The position numbers and the translations under genes are program-made. A DNA stretch of 64,000 nucleotides from Lumbricus terrestris (Eukaryota; Annelida; Clitellata; Crassiclitellata; Lumbricidae). The notes beneath the pieces are model-generated. The model ran no database searches. It was not told where the DNA came from and worked only from the letters and a program-made list of their open reading frames with translations. Each line of letters starts with the position of its first letter. The stretch's first letter is position 1. Shown piece by piece: positions 1 to 11,736 of the stretch. Where the stretch lies: the NCBI GenBank assembly GCA_949752735.1, contig OX457047.1, forward strand, positions 40,929,174 to 40,993,173. Reading direction: 5' to 3'.

Positions 1-330
1 AAGTATAGCAGTTTCCTTTTGTGCACCCTCTCCAGCAGTCTCTGTTTCGGTCGCAGCTCAGCCAAAATCGAGGCATTTGTTTTGTGTTCCCTCCAATCGA
101 CCTGCATCATTCTTCTATACGTCATCATCTCAAATGCCGTCAATCTCCTTCTATCCGCCGCCTTCAGGGTCCATGCCTCACTTCCATACAACGCCGCCGA
201 CCACTCCATCGCCTCCATGACCCTCCTCTTCAGGAAAACACCAACCGCACGATCCTTCCACAAGCAGTCCAGTGACCCCATCGCCGTCCGAGCCATCCCC
301 AATCTAGCCCTGATTTCTCGGCTTCCATCT
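1..330 (-). pseudogene. Non-LTR retrotransposon C-terminal fragment
   Basis: The minus strand of about 310-1 reads in one frame GMARTAMGSLDCLWKDRAVG, then RRVMEAMEWSAALYGSEAWT, LKAADRRRLTAFEMMTYRRM and onward to the window edge. This matches the region after the RT domain in RTE-like elements (ALYG-EAWTLK, FEM--RRM). It continues beyond base 1, so the 3' end is not seen. Confidence 0.75.
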
Positions 331-2004
331 CTAGTGTCATCTATCAACCAATCTATATAGAAACAATAGCCTACTACAAACAGTTACATAGAAGATTAAT
401 ACGTTATAAAGGTGTCTAGAATGAACGATTTGGTTAGAAGGCAGAGCGTACCAACTTCAGGAATAGCGCAGCACTTTTAATGGAATTTTAAGAAAAGCAC
501 AACCCCTTCCCTCCTTCCCGTGCTCACTGGAAAATTACACCCTATCCCAATCGGAGGACTATGACTTTTGACTATTATTTTTTTAGCCACACGGAGGTGC
601 TTCTCCAGCTGCACAATTCCACTTGGTAGGCCTCCTGTACCTTTCGCTTTTTTTTTATAGAAATGTACGCTAAAAGATTTCCCTTAAACAACGAGTTAAA
701 GGAGTTGAGTTCGTGTTGTTATAGCTGGCGAAGCGCCACAGAATGTTATTCAAGTTAACTAAAACTGAAACTTGATTTAAGTTAACTGAAAAGTCCCATT
801 TGAGTTAACTGAGACTAAAACCAAAACTGAAAAGTTCTGAAAACTGAAACTAAAACTAAACTGAAAAGTTCAAAACTTAAACTAAAACTAAACTTGAAAG
901 TTGAAAACTGTCTGTGTGGCGCACAAACCAAATGGCGGAAATGTCTGCAACGGTTAGCAGCGCACAAACTGAATGGCGCTGATGTCTGAGAGCAATTAAT
1001 AATAATATGTGTCAAGCAAACATCCGGTCTAAACATTTCTCTATTAGCTTTCTCTTTAGCGGTCAGTCTATTGTAAAATGCAGTCAGCCATAAAGAACGG
1101 CTGTGACCAACCACAAGATACCGCAATGTGCTTAATTAATTTGATTAAAGTGCGTCATTTAAACAGCCTGACTTTTTTAGTTATTGTTACGGATGGCTGG
1201 GCACCGCTGATCGCAGGGCGACCAAAGTTAGTTGCTGGTGCATTTGAAGCATGGTTCGTGTAGAGGAAGAGTATGAATATTTGAACTTGAGCCTGTATAG
1301 GTGCATCGTAGGCCTACACGGACCTATGGATCATAAACATGACTTGTGTAGCCTACATACCTATGGGGAACCTATCAATTACCCACATATAATTATGTTT
1401 GAAATCAGTTTGATGTTTGACACCTCGATGGACTTGTCCGTGGCAAAAGACATATAAGAAGCATGTCATCGATCTGAATGTCTACAGATAGGACAAACGA
1501 ATATGGAAATAGAAGTGTCTAATGTCTACTGGTTATTTGTTGATGGTGACAATTGGAACTTCACTGGTCTTGGAATCGGGCGCAGAGTTCTAGTATACAT
1601 CTCCATTAATGGAACCGAGACCATACACTTGGCGGATTACAGCGTACAGGTAGACTCGTTCGACACTTAATTGGCCTGTGCTGGACGTGTAGATCCATTA
1701 TTACTTTTGTCTTTTTTTATTTATTCTTATGACAACAGAGGCTTTGCCGTCGAAAAATTGTTTGGCATCCATTTGCGTCGTGTTACACACCTTTTAATTA
1801 CTTACACAGCTAATATATATTTCTGAAAGTTGATCCTTATATTCGTGTAGGTTTGTGGTATGGCAAAAAAAGAAAGGCTCGAAAATGAATCGCAAAAGGA
1901 CCAATGAACTATCAAACAACGATCAATTATAAACTGCATAATTATATAATTTATAAAATAACGAACTAAAATGTTAAACAGGTCGAAAAGAACCACCTGT
2001 CAAA
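331..2004. other. Intergenic, no gene seen
   Basis: Low-complexity AAAACTGAAACTAAA sequence lies at about 750-910. A copy of the recurrent GGTGTC word is at 411. The piece CATTTGCGTCGTGTTACACA (1771-1790) followed by CCTTTTAATTA recurs almost unchanged at 6086-6118. Confidence 0.5.
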
Positions 2005-2390
2005 CATATGCAGAGTCACTTTACTTTACAGTTTAATTTACCGATCTTTGGCCTAGTGCCAAAGTATCTTCGTGATCTCATCCTGGTGTCGACTTTAGTC
2101 TCCTCTTTTGGTTCACTATATATATATATACGCTCGTGTGACAGACACGGTCTCCCTGTCTCGCTAGCAAGGACACATTTGACCAAAACTCGAGCTTTTG
2201 CCTTCACTGGTCCTGCATTTGAAATCAATTATAATCAGCTGTCTCCATTTAGACGCTCTTCGCTAAACGGTACCCAAGCATATCTTTCCACTGCCTGAAA
2301 ACTATACTGTCTTATCTCTGGGTCTATCGCATAGGGAGCGCCTCTGATTGGTGCGCACTGTGAGCGGCTCTCAGTTACTTCATAGATACA
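2005..2390 (+). pseudogene. CR1/L2-like LINE C-terminal remnant with shared tail
   Basis: The frame 2008-2298 contains VPKYLRDLI, RSCDRHGLPVSLARTHLTKT and RAFAFTGP, a degraded version of the carboxy end of CR1/L2-type proteins (RAFSVAGP-WN-LP). The conserved WN-LP is lost. It is followed at 2335 by GGGAGCGCCTCTGATTGG, the tail shared with SINEs here. Confidence 0.65.
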
Positions 2391-2470
2391 ATGACACGAT
2401 TAAATTTTATTTGCATATGATAATGTTCAAAGGCCCTAATGATGCATAATATTATGATAACAATATAATC

Positions 2471-2923
2471 TGTCCCGACATATGAAAAGGTACCATAAGT
2501 CGGCGTACGGTTTCACGAGAAATCGCGCATAATGACGTCGGGGGAATATATTATCAAATTTTTTTTTTTAAATGAAAATCAGTCTTATGGATTTGGGTTC
2601 AATTGTGACACATAGACCAGCTATATTGGCTGAACCTGAGTTATATTTGATTGCCTCCATTACGAGGTACTCATAAATTGTGCCCATTGAATAACAGTTA
2701 AGGATTTCTGTGCGAATTGTCTAGACAAAATGTGTCGTGTTTTAAAAACAAATTTCCCGAAAATGTCCAGTTCTCGTGTTAAGCCATGTTTTATCTTATA
2801 AGTCGGTCATTTATCATCCAATTTTTATCTGGTTTTCAGCAAAATGTTCAGCTCACTTAGATGGTTTATGAAGGCATAATAACTCCAAACCCGACTTATG
2901 GTACCTTTTCATATGTCGGGACA
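2471..2923. mobile_element. 453-bp MITE with perfect 33-bp terminal inverted repeats
   Basis: TGTCCCGACATATGAAAAGG and 13 more bases (2471-2503) are repeated as an exact reverse complement at 2891-2923. The inside has no coding frame. The target duplication is not clear, so the superfamily is unassigned. Perfect ends suggest fairly recent movement. Confidence 0.85.
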
Positions 2924-4287
2924 TTCGCATGAGTGGTGGTACTGTGCAGCAATAATTAAAATTTTAATAGTATAACTGTTATATTGCAGATTGCAGCGTT
3001 ATCGAGGTGTCGATTGTCGAAAATAAACGTTTGCAATGTCGATAGTAGGGCGACTTCTTATGGAAGCGGTTGTTATCTGCATTCATCGTTTATGCATAAT
3101 TATTGCCGTGCGGTATTTTTAATGGATGAGATGGGTTCCATATGTTTACCGACATAATTACGCCCTATATATGGCATCGAAAACTTTTGAAGTTAATAGC
3201 AAATTCTAGAAGACGCTAAATCTCATTGCGGCAGTATACGAATATTTATAACGTTCTGTACAACGGTAGAACTTCGTGCTAAGGCGACAATATATAATTT
3301 TATATAGCGTGTTAGGTGCAGGGAATTAAATCTAGGGAGAATATGGCTATGCGAAGGGGCGCTGCTTGTAATTAGGGCAATTTATGCGGGGAAAGGGGGT
3401 AGGTGGAATGGATGTGGCCGGAATTTTCAGAGATTTACTAAAGATAGTCCTTTCATCTAAATTTCTCAAATTTAGGGTGGAGAAGAACTTGGGTATAATT
3501 ATAGGAATTAGGAAGCCAATAATTCGCACCAACTGGCAAAACAGTGCATGGCTTTTAAAAGAGATATTTAAAACTGTAAATCCTCAGTTCCCTTCCAATC
3601 CTGCACATCAAATAACTCCCAATAGGAGGACGATGGCCAGTTGTATGATACAACTTGTATCATTTATATCGGCACATAATAGTGCTTCTACAACGGCACA
3701 AATGCATATAGAACCATTGCACATTTTGTGTAGAACTGCACGCTAAGAAGCCCTGGAATAGCGTGTTAAAAGAATCGAGTTCTTACTAACTGGCAAAGCC
3801 CCACCACACTGTCTTGCGAGCGGCGTAGCATGCGTTTGACAACGATAGCCCGAACAGCATCAAAACACTGACTCCCGAGCGTACATGTGGCAACATAATG
3901 CAACGGACGTGAGAGATTGCTTGAACCGTAAGCTCAGTCTTTGAACATTTGGATAATATAAACGTACTTTTTGGTTATCTCGACACCTATATGTATACTG
4001 TAGGTTAACTTAAAATGCTCAAAACCTACAAATCAATTAGTGACAATAATAATATTATGTTCTAAGATTTCGACACATGCGTTTAGTTATATTGGACGCC
4101 ATAATTTCTTGCAATTCATCGAAAAGGAAACTAAGCAGAAGTGCAGTCTTGTAAACACCTTTTCTAAGATTAATAGTGATTTGATAAAATCGAATGGAAG
4201 ATGAAAGTAATTATTTTACGGTTCATCCTTTCTCTTATTGGACTGCGCTTAATACAACCCGATCACTTTATCAACCAAGGGCTCCAT
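2924..4287. other. Intergenic, no gene seen
   Basis: AT-rich unique sequence. The longest open frame (3384-3746) has no recognisable motif and no coding-like codon pattern. Confidence 0.5.
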
Positions 4288-4500
4288 CGGTGTACGCCCG
4301 TGTCCTAGTGTAAAACAGTATCGCCCGAAAGTTGGGGGTTCGAATCCACCTCAAGCCGTCGCGTAGGTACCGTTGGCAAGTCCTGCACTCGCAATTGCTC
4401 ATCCGCTTCAGCGCGAAACTCAGGTTCAGTGTCCGCGCTGCAGTCGGGAGCGCCTCTGAGTAACGATATGAGAAGCGCTAAAGCAAGTGCTCGTGCATTC
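4288..4500 (+). mobile_element. tRNA-derived SINE, copy 1
   Basis: A B-box GGTTCGAATCC lies at 4336-4346 in a degenerate tRNA-like head. The family body follows: AAGTCCTGCACTCGCAATTG, CAGTGTCCGCGCTG, then GGGAGCGCCTCTGAGTA and AAGTGCTCGTGCATTC. The A-box is damaged. Confidence 0.8.
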
Positions 4501-4504
4501 ATAC

Positions 4505-4750
4505 TTTTGAGTTGCGACTACAATCGATTGATCACGCGGATCGAGCGGAGGATTCAAAAGAATAATGACGGCGGGGATGCAGGGACAAAGCAGTTGGGGA
4601 GGCCGAGGAAGAGGTGGACGGACTTGCGGGACCTCAAACTTCTCAAATTCCAATGGGACGACGCAGGTAATAGAACCGCATGAAGACAAAGGATCGGAGT
4701 TGCTGACCCCTGCCTGAGGATTGATGCAAACCAGGAGGAAAAGAAGATTT
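4505..4750 (+). pseudogene. Non-LTR retrotransposon 3' coding remnant
   Basis: The frame reads LGRPRKRWTDLRDLKLLKFQ, then WDDAGNRTA, a TGA stop where Trp is expected, and RQRIGVADP to a lysine-rich end. The same tail occurs intact as GDRTTWRQRIRVAVG at 37770-37912. It directly follows a SINE. Confidence 0.7.
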
Positions 4751-4975
4751 GTATCTTATTTTATTTGTGGATTGGTACTATATATTATGAGAAAGCCATC
4801 CCATTACACGTAATTTATTCACATCGAATTTATATTACTTTTTAAACAGATATAAAGGTATCTAAATGGCATTATTATTTCTTCTTAGTTTTGTTTCTAA
4901 CATAAGGGTCGTATAAGCAAACTGTCGTATCGAATAAAGAAATAAAGAATCGCCGTTTTTCAACGCGCCTTAACT

Positions 4976-5813
4976 TATGTTTATTTTCACCTTATGTTTA
5001 TCTTCACTCATGTTTATTTTCACTTTTGTTTATCTTCACTTTATGTTTATCTTCACTTATGTTTGTCTTCACTTATGTTTATCTTCACTTATGTTTATTT
5101 TCACTTATGTTTATCTTCACTTATGTATATCTCCACTTTATGTTTATCTTCACTTATGTTTACCTTCATTTATGTATATCTTCACTTTATGTTTATCTTC
5201 ACCTATGTTTATCTTCACTTATGCTTGTCTTCACTTATGTCTATCTTCACTTATGTTTGTCTTCACTTATGTTTATCTTCATTTATGTATATCTTCACTT
5301 TATGTTTATCTTCACTTATCTTCACTTATGTTTATTATCATTTTATGTTTATCTTCACATATGTTTGTTTTCACTTATGTTTATCTTCACTTATGTATAT
5401 CTCCACTTTATGTTTATCTTCACTTATGTTTATCTTCACTTTATGTTTATCTTCACTTATGTTTATCTTCACTTTATGTTTATCTTCACTTATGTTTATC
5501 TTCACATATGTTTATCTTCACTTATGTTTATCTTCACTTATGCTTATCTTCACTTATGTTTATCTTCACTTATGCTTATCTTCACTTATGTTTATCTTCA
5601 TTTATGTATATCTTCACTTATGTTTATCTTCACTTATGCTTGTCTTCACTCATGTTTATCCTCAGATTCACACTTTGGTGTGACCTTGCGCGCGTAATAA
5701 ATTTATGTAATAATAATAATCCTCACTTATGTTTACCTTCACTTATGCTTGTCTTCACTTATGTTTATCTTCACTTATGTTTATCTTCACTTAAGTTTAT
5801 CTTCACTTTATGC
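4976..5813 (+). repeat. 16-bp minisatellite (TTATGTTTATCTTCAC)n
   Basis: About 50 units of CTTATGTTTATCTTCA with 16/17-bp length variants. As 16 is not a multiple of three, all three forward frames stay open for long stretches (up to 290 codons) with MFIFTYVYLHLCLSS-type peptides. I regard these as artefacts. A foreign 58-bp insert interrupts the array at 5666-5723. Confidence 0.95.
5666..5723 (-). repeat. 58-bp insert inside the minisatellite, second copy at 59049
   Basis: GATTCACACTTTGGTGTGAC then CTTGCGCGCGTAATAAATTT and an AAT run. The same sequence in reverse orientation lies at 59049-59106. The core TCACAC-TTTG-GTGTGA is a short inverted repeat. Confidence 0.85.
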
Positions 5814-5887
5814 ATCCGTTCGAATCAGCAGCAATCTGTAAGGTCTTAGTTAAACAATAAACAGTTTTTCCAACGCTTGCTAAATAT

Positions 5888-5985
5888 GTAGAGCGCGGCG
5901 GTGTATATGGACATGTTTGGTGTCTTGGATCCACCTCAAGCCGCCGTGTAGAGACTGAGCAAGTCCTTCACTTTCGAGAGAAAAA
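5888..5985 (+). mobile_element. tRNA-derived SINE, truncated copy 2
   Basis: GAGCGCGGCGGTGTATATGG then GATCCACCTCAAGCCGCCGT and CAAGTCCTTCACT match the SINE head and middle. The rest is lost. Confidence 0.65.
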
Positions 5986-6580
5986 ATGCAGCGCAGAATT
6001 AGCCACGATACCAATGGCTGGTTTTGTGTCATGTCGTAACGTCAGCTGTCCTTGATCTGGCCTTGCAAACTTACACTCTGTTCCACCCATTTGCGTTTTG
6101 TTGCACACCTTTTAATTATGTAATAATTTTTTATAAGTTTTGATTCCGCCTTTAATGTTATTACTCTTCTTGGGACTTCTTCTTTTTCAAGTTTCCTCTA
6201 TCTACAATTCTACAAGCTTTCACCGTCACCTATGCATGTTATTGGGCAATTTCTTGTTGGTTAGTCATCAAACACTGTGTACACTGTACAATGTATTACT
6301 TTCATCATTTTGAAGATTCTCAAAATACAGCTTCTAACCGTTTTTGCTATACCTGCAGTGTTACCCAATATCGTACATTTTTCTCCTTTATAAATACTGC
6401 TGGCAGTAATAGGCTAAGGTTCCACAGATTTCAATTAATATCTTATAAAGTCTCGTCGCATTTTGTCCTTTTTCGCAATTTCCATCTCGCGACCTCTTTC
6501 CTTCATGATCCATCCATTGCTCCTTATAATTATCACCTCAATTTCTTTTTGAATTCTCTTCTTATCCTGTACTTTTCTTC

Positions 6581-6581
<1 letters not shown>

Positions 6582-6634
<53 letters not shown>
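6582..6634. repeat. (AT)n microsatellite
   Basis: An alternating AT run with one TACATA interruption. Confidence 0.9.
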
Positions 6635-6639
6635 ATTAT

Positions 6640-7009
6640 CATCGTCGCTATGCGTTCGTGTTGCCTTTGACTGTGTTCTCTGAGCACTCAGCTCCTCTGA
6701 TGTCCATGGTATTTTTCCTACAATCAAGATCCTCTTGAGCCACCCCTGTGCAAGTGTCTCTTATTGCCCTCCATGTCTGACTCGGACTTCCTATGGACTA
6801 CTCATACGGACACCCCCCTCTTTTGACTCAACGCAGCACTGCCACTCGTGCATATAGGCTTCTATCCCGCGTTTGGCTTTCGTGTGGCGCTTAAGAAGTT
6901 TTGTAATTTTTGTAGATTACGATTGCTGCCTATGTGCAAGCTTCTCTAGCTGCCCTCTATGTGTCCTCTTCCACTGTGTTCATGTCTTTGCCAGAGGTTA
7001 TAGTGCGTA
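6640..7009 (-). other. Intergenic; possible degraded LINE frame
   Basis: The minus strand around 6790-6650 reads SQTWRAIRDTCTGVAQEDLD in one frame, faintly like a retrotransposon end. Not strong enough to assign. Confidence 0.25.
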
Positions 7010-7085
7010 AATAAAATATTTCGCTTTTTAGACACCTTTGAAATAGTCTCCACCGAATATATATATTAAATATCTATCTGCCTCC
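7010..7085. repeat. 85-bp dispersed repeat, copy 1
   Basis: AAATAAAATATTTCGCTTTT, TAGACACCTTTGAAATAGTC, then CCGAATATATATATTAAATA. Close copies are at 8099-8180 and 9418-9495, all in the same orientation. Confidence 0.8.
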
Positions 7086-7118
7086 ATTTTTATCATTTTC
7101 ACTAGTATGCCCAAAAAA

Positions 7119-7190
7119 AATTTCTGGGGCAGCGGCTTCTGTTGTCATAGGCCATCGTCAAATCTGGATCCACCACCACGTAATTTTTTG
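7119..7190 (+). repeat. GTCAAATCTGGATCCACC dispersed repeat copy
   Basis: GGGGCAGCGGCTTCTGTTGT then CATCGTCAAATCTGGATCCA, a diverged copy of the unit tandemly repeated at 15262-15500. Confidence 0.65.
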
Positions 7191-7199
7191 AAGAGCAGT

Positions 7200-8098
7200 G
7201 CTGCTACCCCACCGTTCCTTCATCGAGTCTTTTAACTCATTTTGCCATTTTGCCGAGTAGGAAATAGAGCAATTCTATACAGCTCTGATGAGCCCGGGGC
7301 TATGCATGGTCTTAGTCGTGGAATATTTCAATGAAAATTTCGGATACGGCTACAGAGGACAAGGAGAGTATATAGCCCGAAGACTCAGAAAGTAGAATAT
7401 AACTATAGGTATAGCTCGAATGGTGTATGGCACTATATGCCTCCCCTGGACGATCCTGCATGATCGGGCCTTGCGAGTGGAATGGGTAACCCTGCTTTGA
7501 CAGCTCATTAAACAGCATTAGACGAGCCGTCTACTTACATCCTGAAGCTCTTACGGCTGAAACATAATCAAACATTAGCGAAAGAGTCTGACATCATGCT
7601 CTTTAGAGCTGTTATGGGAATTGGACTTCACGTCCTCCGTAACCTCTGCCCACTGCTATGAGACCCATTAGATGACTGGCCAAAGGGCTGAATGATGATT
7701 TCACTCTCCACTATAAAGAACTCGATGAACGTTATCTGAAAGATTTTTTAAGACCATGCGCTGACAAACTTAGCCATAAGTACTAAGTAGCCATATTGTC
7801 AATTTTTTTAATATACAGCGTATATCGCCTGCTGTTTTTTAAGGATAATAAATCATCTTCATAATAATTTTACGAAAGCATGGTCACCATTTCCTAAAAC
7901 GCCTGAAATTTACATAATTATTATCGTCTGTAATAATTTAAAAAGGTATATAGCATGGCACGCACATTACCATACATTTGCGACATTCTCAATCAGAACT
8001 ATTATAGGCCTACCTATGGAAATCATCTTTTGACATTTATTATCGTTCAACCACAAGTGTATGAAACATTTTAGTAGCGAGCTCAGAGGCAAAAACAC
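7200..8098. other. Intergenic, no gene seen
   Basis: Unique sequence. The minus-strand frame 7518-7312 has no recognisable motif. Confidence 0.5.
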
Positions 8099-8180
8099 GT
8101 AAATAAAATATTTCACTTTTTTAAACACCTTTGAAATAGTCTTCGCCGAATATATATTAATTATCTACGTTCATTGAAAA
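8099..8180. repeat. 85-bp dispersed repeat, copy 2
   Basis: AAATAAAATATTTCACTTTT, AACACCTTTGAAATAGTC, then CCGAATATATATTAATTATC and TACGTTCATTGAAAAA. Confidence 0.8.
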
Positions 8181-8330
8181 ACAATTGCACTCGCAATATT
8201 GGTCGGTTCTGCCACGCGATAATGAGAATAGCCATTACTGTAGAAAATTGATTCAGTCGACATGAACGCCGTTGAACGGCCTTTATTGTCGTAAGATTCT
8301 GTCAAACACAAGATGCATCCAAAGTTGTGC

Positions 8331-8757
8331 CGGTGTCACGAATAAGAGAATCCCTCTAATAATCGTAGGCCTATCTCCCAGATGAAGGGAAGTTGAAAGC
8401 GTGAATTTATTTTTGCAAAGTAATTTTCATATGCTTTGTTTTGAACAATGACAATAACAGAAATGTTTATTCTTACTGGACAATCTTGTTTGCGTTGGGT
8501 TTAGAACAGTTGAAACAATTAAACCACTTGAGAACACTTAAAGACACTGAATGAAATCGAGCTTCCCTGCTCTGAGCATTGCTTGGCACACTCAAAACAA
8601 TTAGAGTCTTTTTAAATTTTGATTACAGCATATATTTTTCAATTATATGCGTTTTGTAATAATTGGGGTGGAATGGTCTATACCACCGGATACTCCAAAA
8701 CCGGTATATTCCATGCCCTCGGATAGCTTTAATGGGGGGAAAAATTCTGTGACACCG
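8331..8757. mobile_element. GGTGTCACGAA-ended element, copy 1 (about 427 bp)
   Basis: It starts CGGTGTCACGAATAAGAG and ends TTCTGTGACACCG, an imperfect inverted repeat. It shares its whole body with 29777-30233 (GCTTTGTTTTGAACAATGAC, GAGCATTGCTTGGCACACTC, GGATAGCTTTAATGGGGGG). No protein is encoded. Confidence 0.75.
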
Positions 8758-8826
8758 TAAGAACTTCAAAGGAGGTGTAGACCTATAGCGAGAACACGGT
8801 AGACAGGATCGAGACAGGTTAGCGGT

Positions 8827-8871
8827 GTCTTATGGCATCAATGACATGAATGGCCATTGAAGCCATAAGAC
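8827..8871. repeat. 17-bp stem hairpin
   Basis: GTCTTATGGCATCAATG and CATTGAAGCCATAAGAC pair with one mismatch around an 11-nt loop. The sequence belongs to the dispersed GTCATACGAC-type repeats. Confidence 0.7.
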
Positions 8872-9019
8872 GCCGAGGAGAGAGAAGTTTTGGTTAAGCT
8901 TAGCAATTAAATTGGATTACATAGTGTTATCATTGCACCATTATTGTTGTTACATTATTATGATGATTTCGCTGCTGATACAACAACAACTACTGCAGTT
9001 ACAACAACAACATTATTTG

Positions 9020-9240
9020 TGGGGCGCGGTGATGTAGTGGTGGCGTCGTTGCCTTGAAGCCGGAAGGTTTAAGGTTCGAATCCACCTCGCCGCGTAAGGA
9101 CCTTGGACAAGTCCTTCACTCACAATTGCTCAGCGCTTCGGCGTGAAACTCCGATGCAGTGTCCGCTCTGCATTCGGGAGCGCCTCTGAGTAGAGAGAGC
9201 TTGAAGGGGCGCTATAACAAGTGCACATACAAACAGACAA
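9020..9240 (+). mobile_element. tRNA-derived SINE, copy 3
   Basis: The head GGGGCGCGGTGATGTAGTGG has an A-box-like stretch and the B-box GGTTCGAATCC is at 9073-9083. The full body follows, to GGGAGCGCCTCTGAGTAG and GGGGCGCTATAACAAGTG. A CAG/CAA run follows as its tail to 9295. Confidence 0.88.
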
Positions 9241-9245
9241 ACAAC

Positions 9246-9295
9246 AGAAGCAGCAGCAGCAACAGCAACAACAACAACAACAACAACAGCTGCTA
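9246..9295 (+). repeat. (CAG/CAA)n tail after SINE
   Basis: GCAGCAGCAGCAACAGCAAC followed by pure CAA units. Confidence 0.85.
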
Positions 9296-9417
9296 CTATG
9301 AAAGACAATGAAGAATAGCCTGGGATGAATGGTAGAAGAGAAAAAAGAGGAATGTGAGAAGAAGAGCGAAGATGACAGTGAAGAGGAAGAAGAATAGCGA
9401 GAGTAAAATAATGCGTG

Positions 9418-9495
9418 AATAAAATATGTCACTTTTTAGACACCCTTGAAATAGTCTTCACCGAATATATATTAAATATCTACGTTCATTAAAAA
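9418..9495. repeat. 85-bp dispersed repeat, copy 3
   Basis: AATAAAATATGTCACTTTTT, AGACACCCTTGAAATAGTC, then CCGAATATATATTAAATATC and TACGTTCATTAAAAA. Confidence 0.8.
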
Positions 9496-9540
9496 ATAAT
9501 AGAAATTTAGCCTTTTTTTACACTTTTCAATTACATAATC

Positions 9541-9800
9541 AACTAGCTGGGGTACCCGACGTTGCCCGGGAAATTTAGGATTCGAGTGAATCATTCGACC
9601 CGCTCCAGGCCACGACCCACTGCACTCCACAACCACCCCACTGCACTCCACAACACTCCGGCCTCCACGTGTACGCTCCGACCTCCACTTGTACGCCACC
9701 CGTGAAATTTGAGTTTTCGGGAAAATTTCCTTCCCTCCCGCCACCCCCTCCCACGCCCTCCACACACCTCGGCCCTGCGGGCCGAGGTGTGTGGAGGCGA
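9541..9800. repeat. CTAGCTG...CGTTGCCCGGGAAATTT repeat with a strong hairpin
   Basis: AACTAGCTGGGGTACCCGAC then GTTGCCCGGGAAATTTAGG matches the start of 61833-62120 (ACTAGCTGAATTACCCGGCG). A perfect 18-bp stem with a 5-nt loop lies at 9757-9797 (CCTCCACACACCTCGGCC and its complement). Such cores end many dispersed elements in animals. The family is not assigned here. Confidence 0.6.
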
Positions 9801-11087
9801 GGTGGCCCGTGTGAACATCTGTCTAGCTGTAACGTTTCAGATATACATGTAAGTGTTAAAATATGCATGACAACGTGCGGTCACGCTGGTACTCTGTTTC
9901 TTTATAAATAATCTGATCATACCAAGCATTTATTGAAGAAAAATATAGCTCCTCTTTGTATAAGCTTATATATACTCCTTGGCCGATGGCATGTATCTTT
10001 TCACAGGGCTGTACGACAGCGTATGATTTTCATGCTAATTAAGCTTTGCGAAAAATGATGTCAAAATATGACGTCAACGGTTACTGAAAACGATTGAAAT
10101 ACGGCGACGCAATTGCAGGCTTTGCAGCGGTAGGCTATAGCCGCTAGCGCATACATTAACACAGGAAAATTTAATTAATGTCTATTTTTCGAAATCCAAA
10201 GTGAATAAAAAGCTGAAAATAGCGTACTTTGATGGTTTTGGTTAACGTTGATCTATATGCCATGTTTCAGGTCAGTAGCTGCCAAACTGCGAGCGTGCAT
10301 CGGTCCCAAATAAATATACGTAGATCCTTTCTTATAGATATAGATGTATGGTTTCCAACTCATTTTGCTATCAAAAATTACTCCTAAAAATTTATATGTG
10401 TTGAACATTTATAGCCATAATTGCTTTTTAATGTCACAGTTTACAATTAGTGTGTGAGACAATTGAGGTAAAACAAGGTTGATTAATTTGCATTAGATCT
10501 TATTGTCACAATGTCTGAGCATAGAGATGAACATGTTTTAAAGGTGTTAAAGATTGAACATTGCTGAAATTGTGAAGCATCAGTTAGACGCATTTTGATG
10601 GTGTTTCTAGGACACTAGAAATTTGTTTTCATTACATTGTATATTTTCTATATTGTCGTCAACGGCCATTGATGTCATGGGACGACGTTAAACTGCTGAA
10701 TAATAATAATAATAAATAATAGTACACGAAAGCGAAGTAGTAGATGAAGCAGTACGAGGGGAAGAGGACGAACAAAGAGAATCGGAAGAGTAACTATGAC
10801 GATTGACGAAGAATTATAAAGCAATGCAGCTGGAAAGCGTGCTGCAGCTACATGTACTTGCCTACCTGTGGACAACAATTAATAAAATTTACATAGCCCA
10901 TCTACGTGTACGAAGTTTATGAATTACCGCAATAGTTTAGAAAAGATAAGTAGTCAGTCTCTTTCAAAATTAAAATAATAATGAAAAGACAATTTAAACT
11001 GTATCTGTTTAGATCTGCCGGGTAACTGTTGGTTAAGCGCCGTTGTGAAATTCTTGTTAAGGCGCTATATAATGGCCATATAATTAT
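9801..11087. other. Intergenic, no gene seen
   Basis: AT-rich unique sequence. GTCAACGGCCATTGATGTCA followed by TGGGACGACGTTAAACTGC at 10658-10697 is one of several copies of a dispersed repeat, also at 14545, 17345, 29705 and 47820. Confidence 0.5.
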
Positions 11088-11290
11088 GGAGCGCGGTGGT
11101 GTAGGGGTTTGTTCGGTGCTTTGGAGCAGGGAGGTTGCAGGTTTTCATCCACATTAAGCAGCTGTGAGGGTAACCTGAGCAAGTCCTTCACTCGCAATTG
11201 ATCATGAATGCACTTCGGCGTGAAACTCCGATTCAGTGTCCGCGGTATAGTCAGGAGCACCTCTGAGTAGTCTTTCGAATATGCGCTAGT
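11088..11290 (+). mobile_element. tRNA-derived SINE, copy 4
   Basis: GGAGCGCGGTGGTGTAGGGG head and GAGCAAGTCCTTCACTCGCA body, then CAGTGTCCGCGGTATAGTCA and GGAGCACCTCTGAGTAG. The B-box is mutated to GGTTTTCATCC. Confidence 0.82.
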
Positions 11291-11736
11291 GTTGATGAAT
11301 GAAATCGGAATATGAGAACTGAACCTCCGCCTCTAACATTACTAGATATTGCGTTTTGCTTTAGGTTTTACTTAAACATTACGTTTTGTTGCCATGTATT
11401 TTATAGCTTCTAGAATATATCACTTAAAGGTGTCTGAACAGAACTTGCACCAGCGCTGTCCAATCTTTTTGGTACCACGGGCCGCAAAAGCAAGATTCTT
11501 GAAGCCGAGGGACGCAACAGTAAACTCAAAAGCAGTGGATAGCATTTATTGATAATATATACAGGGCCTATTATAATTACTAACTTTGAAATGAGTATTG
11601 AGAATTAATATTAAATGATTATATAGTCTATCTATCAATCTAGATATCGATATATGAAATTTATATCCGCCGGTTCACGATAACTATTCAAAGGTGCTCC
11701 CGACTTTAATTGGAATGGCCAAAGAGGAAAGTCTTG

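Noticed and set aside
4977..5849. Open frame of 290 codons with MFIFTYVYLHLCLSS-type repeats, plus long frames in the other two registers
   Set aside because: A 16-bp tandem repeat without a stop word opens all three frames. There is no signal of selection on one frame.
7283..7330. CTGATGAG followed by a GC stem, suggesting a hammerhead ribozyme
   Set aside because: The required GAAA after stem II and a matching cleavage site are absent.
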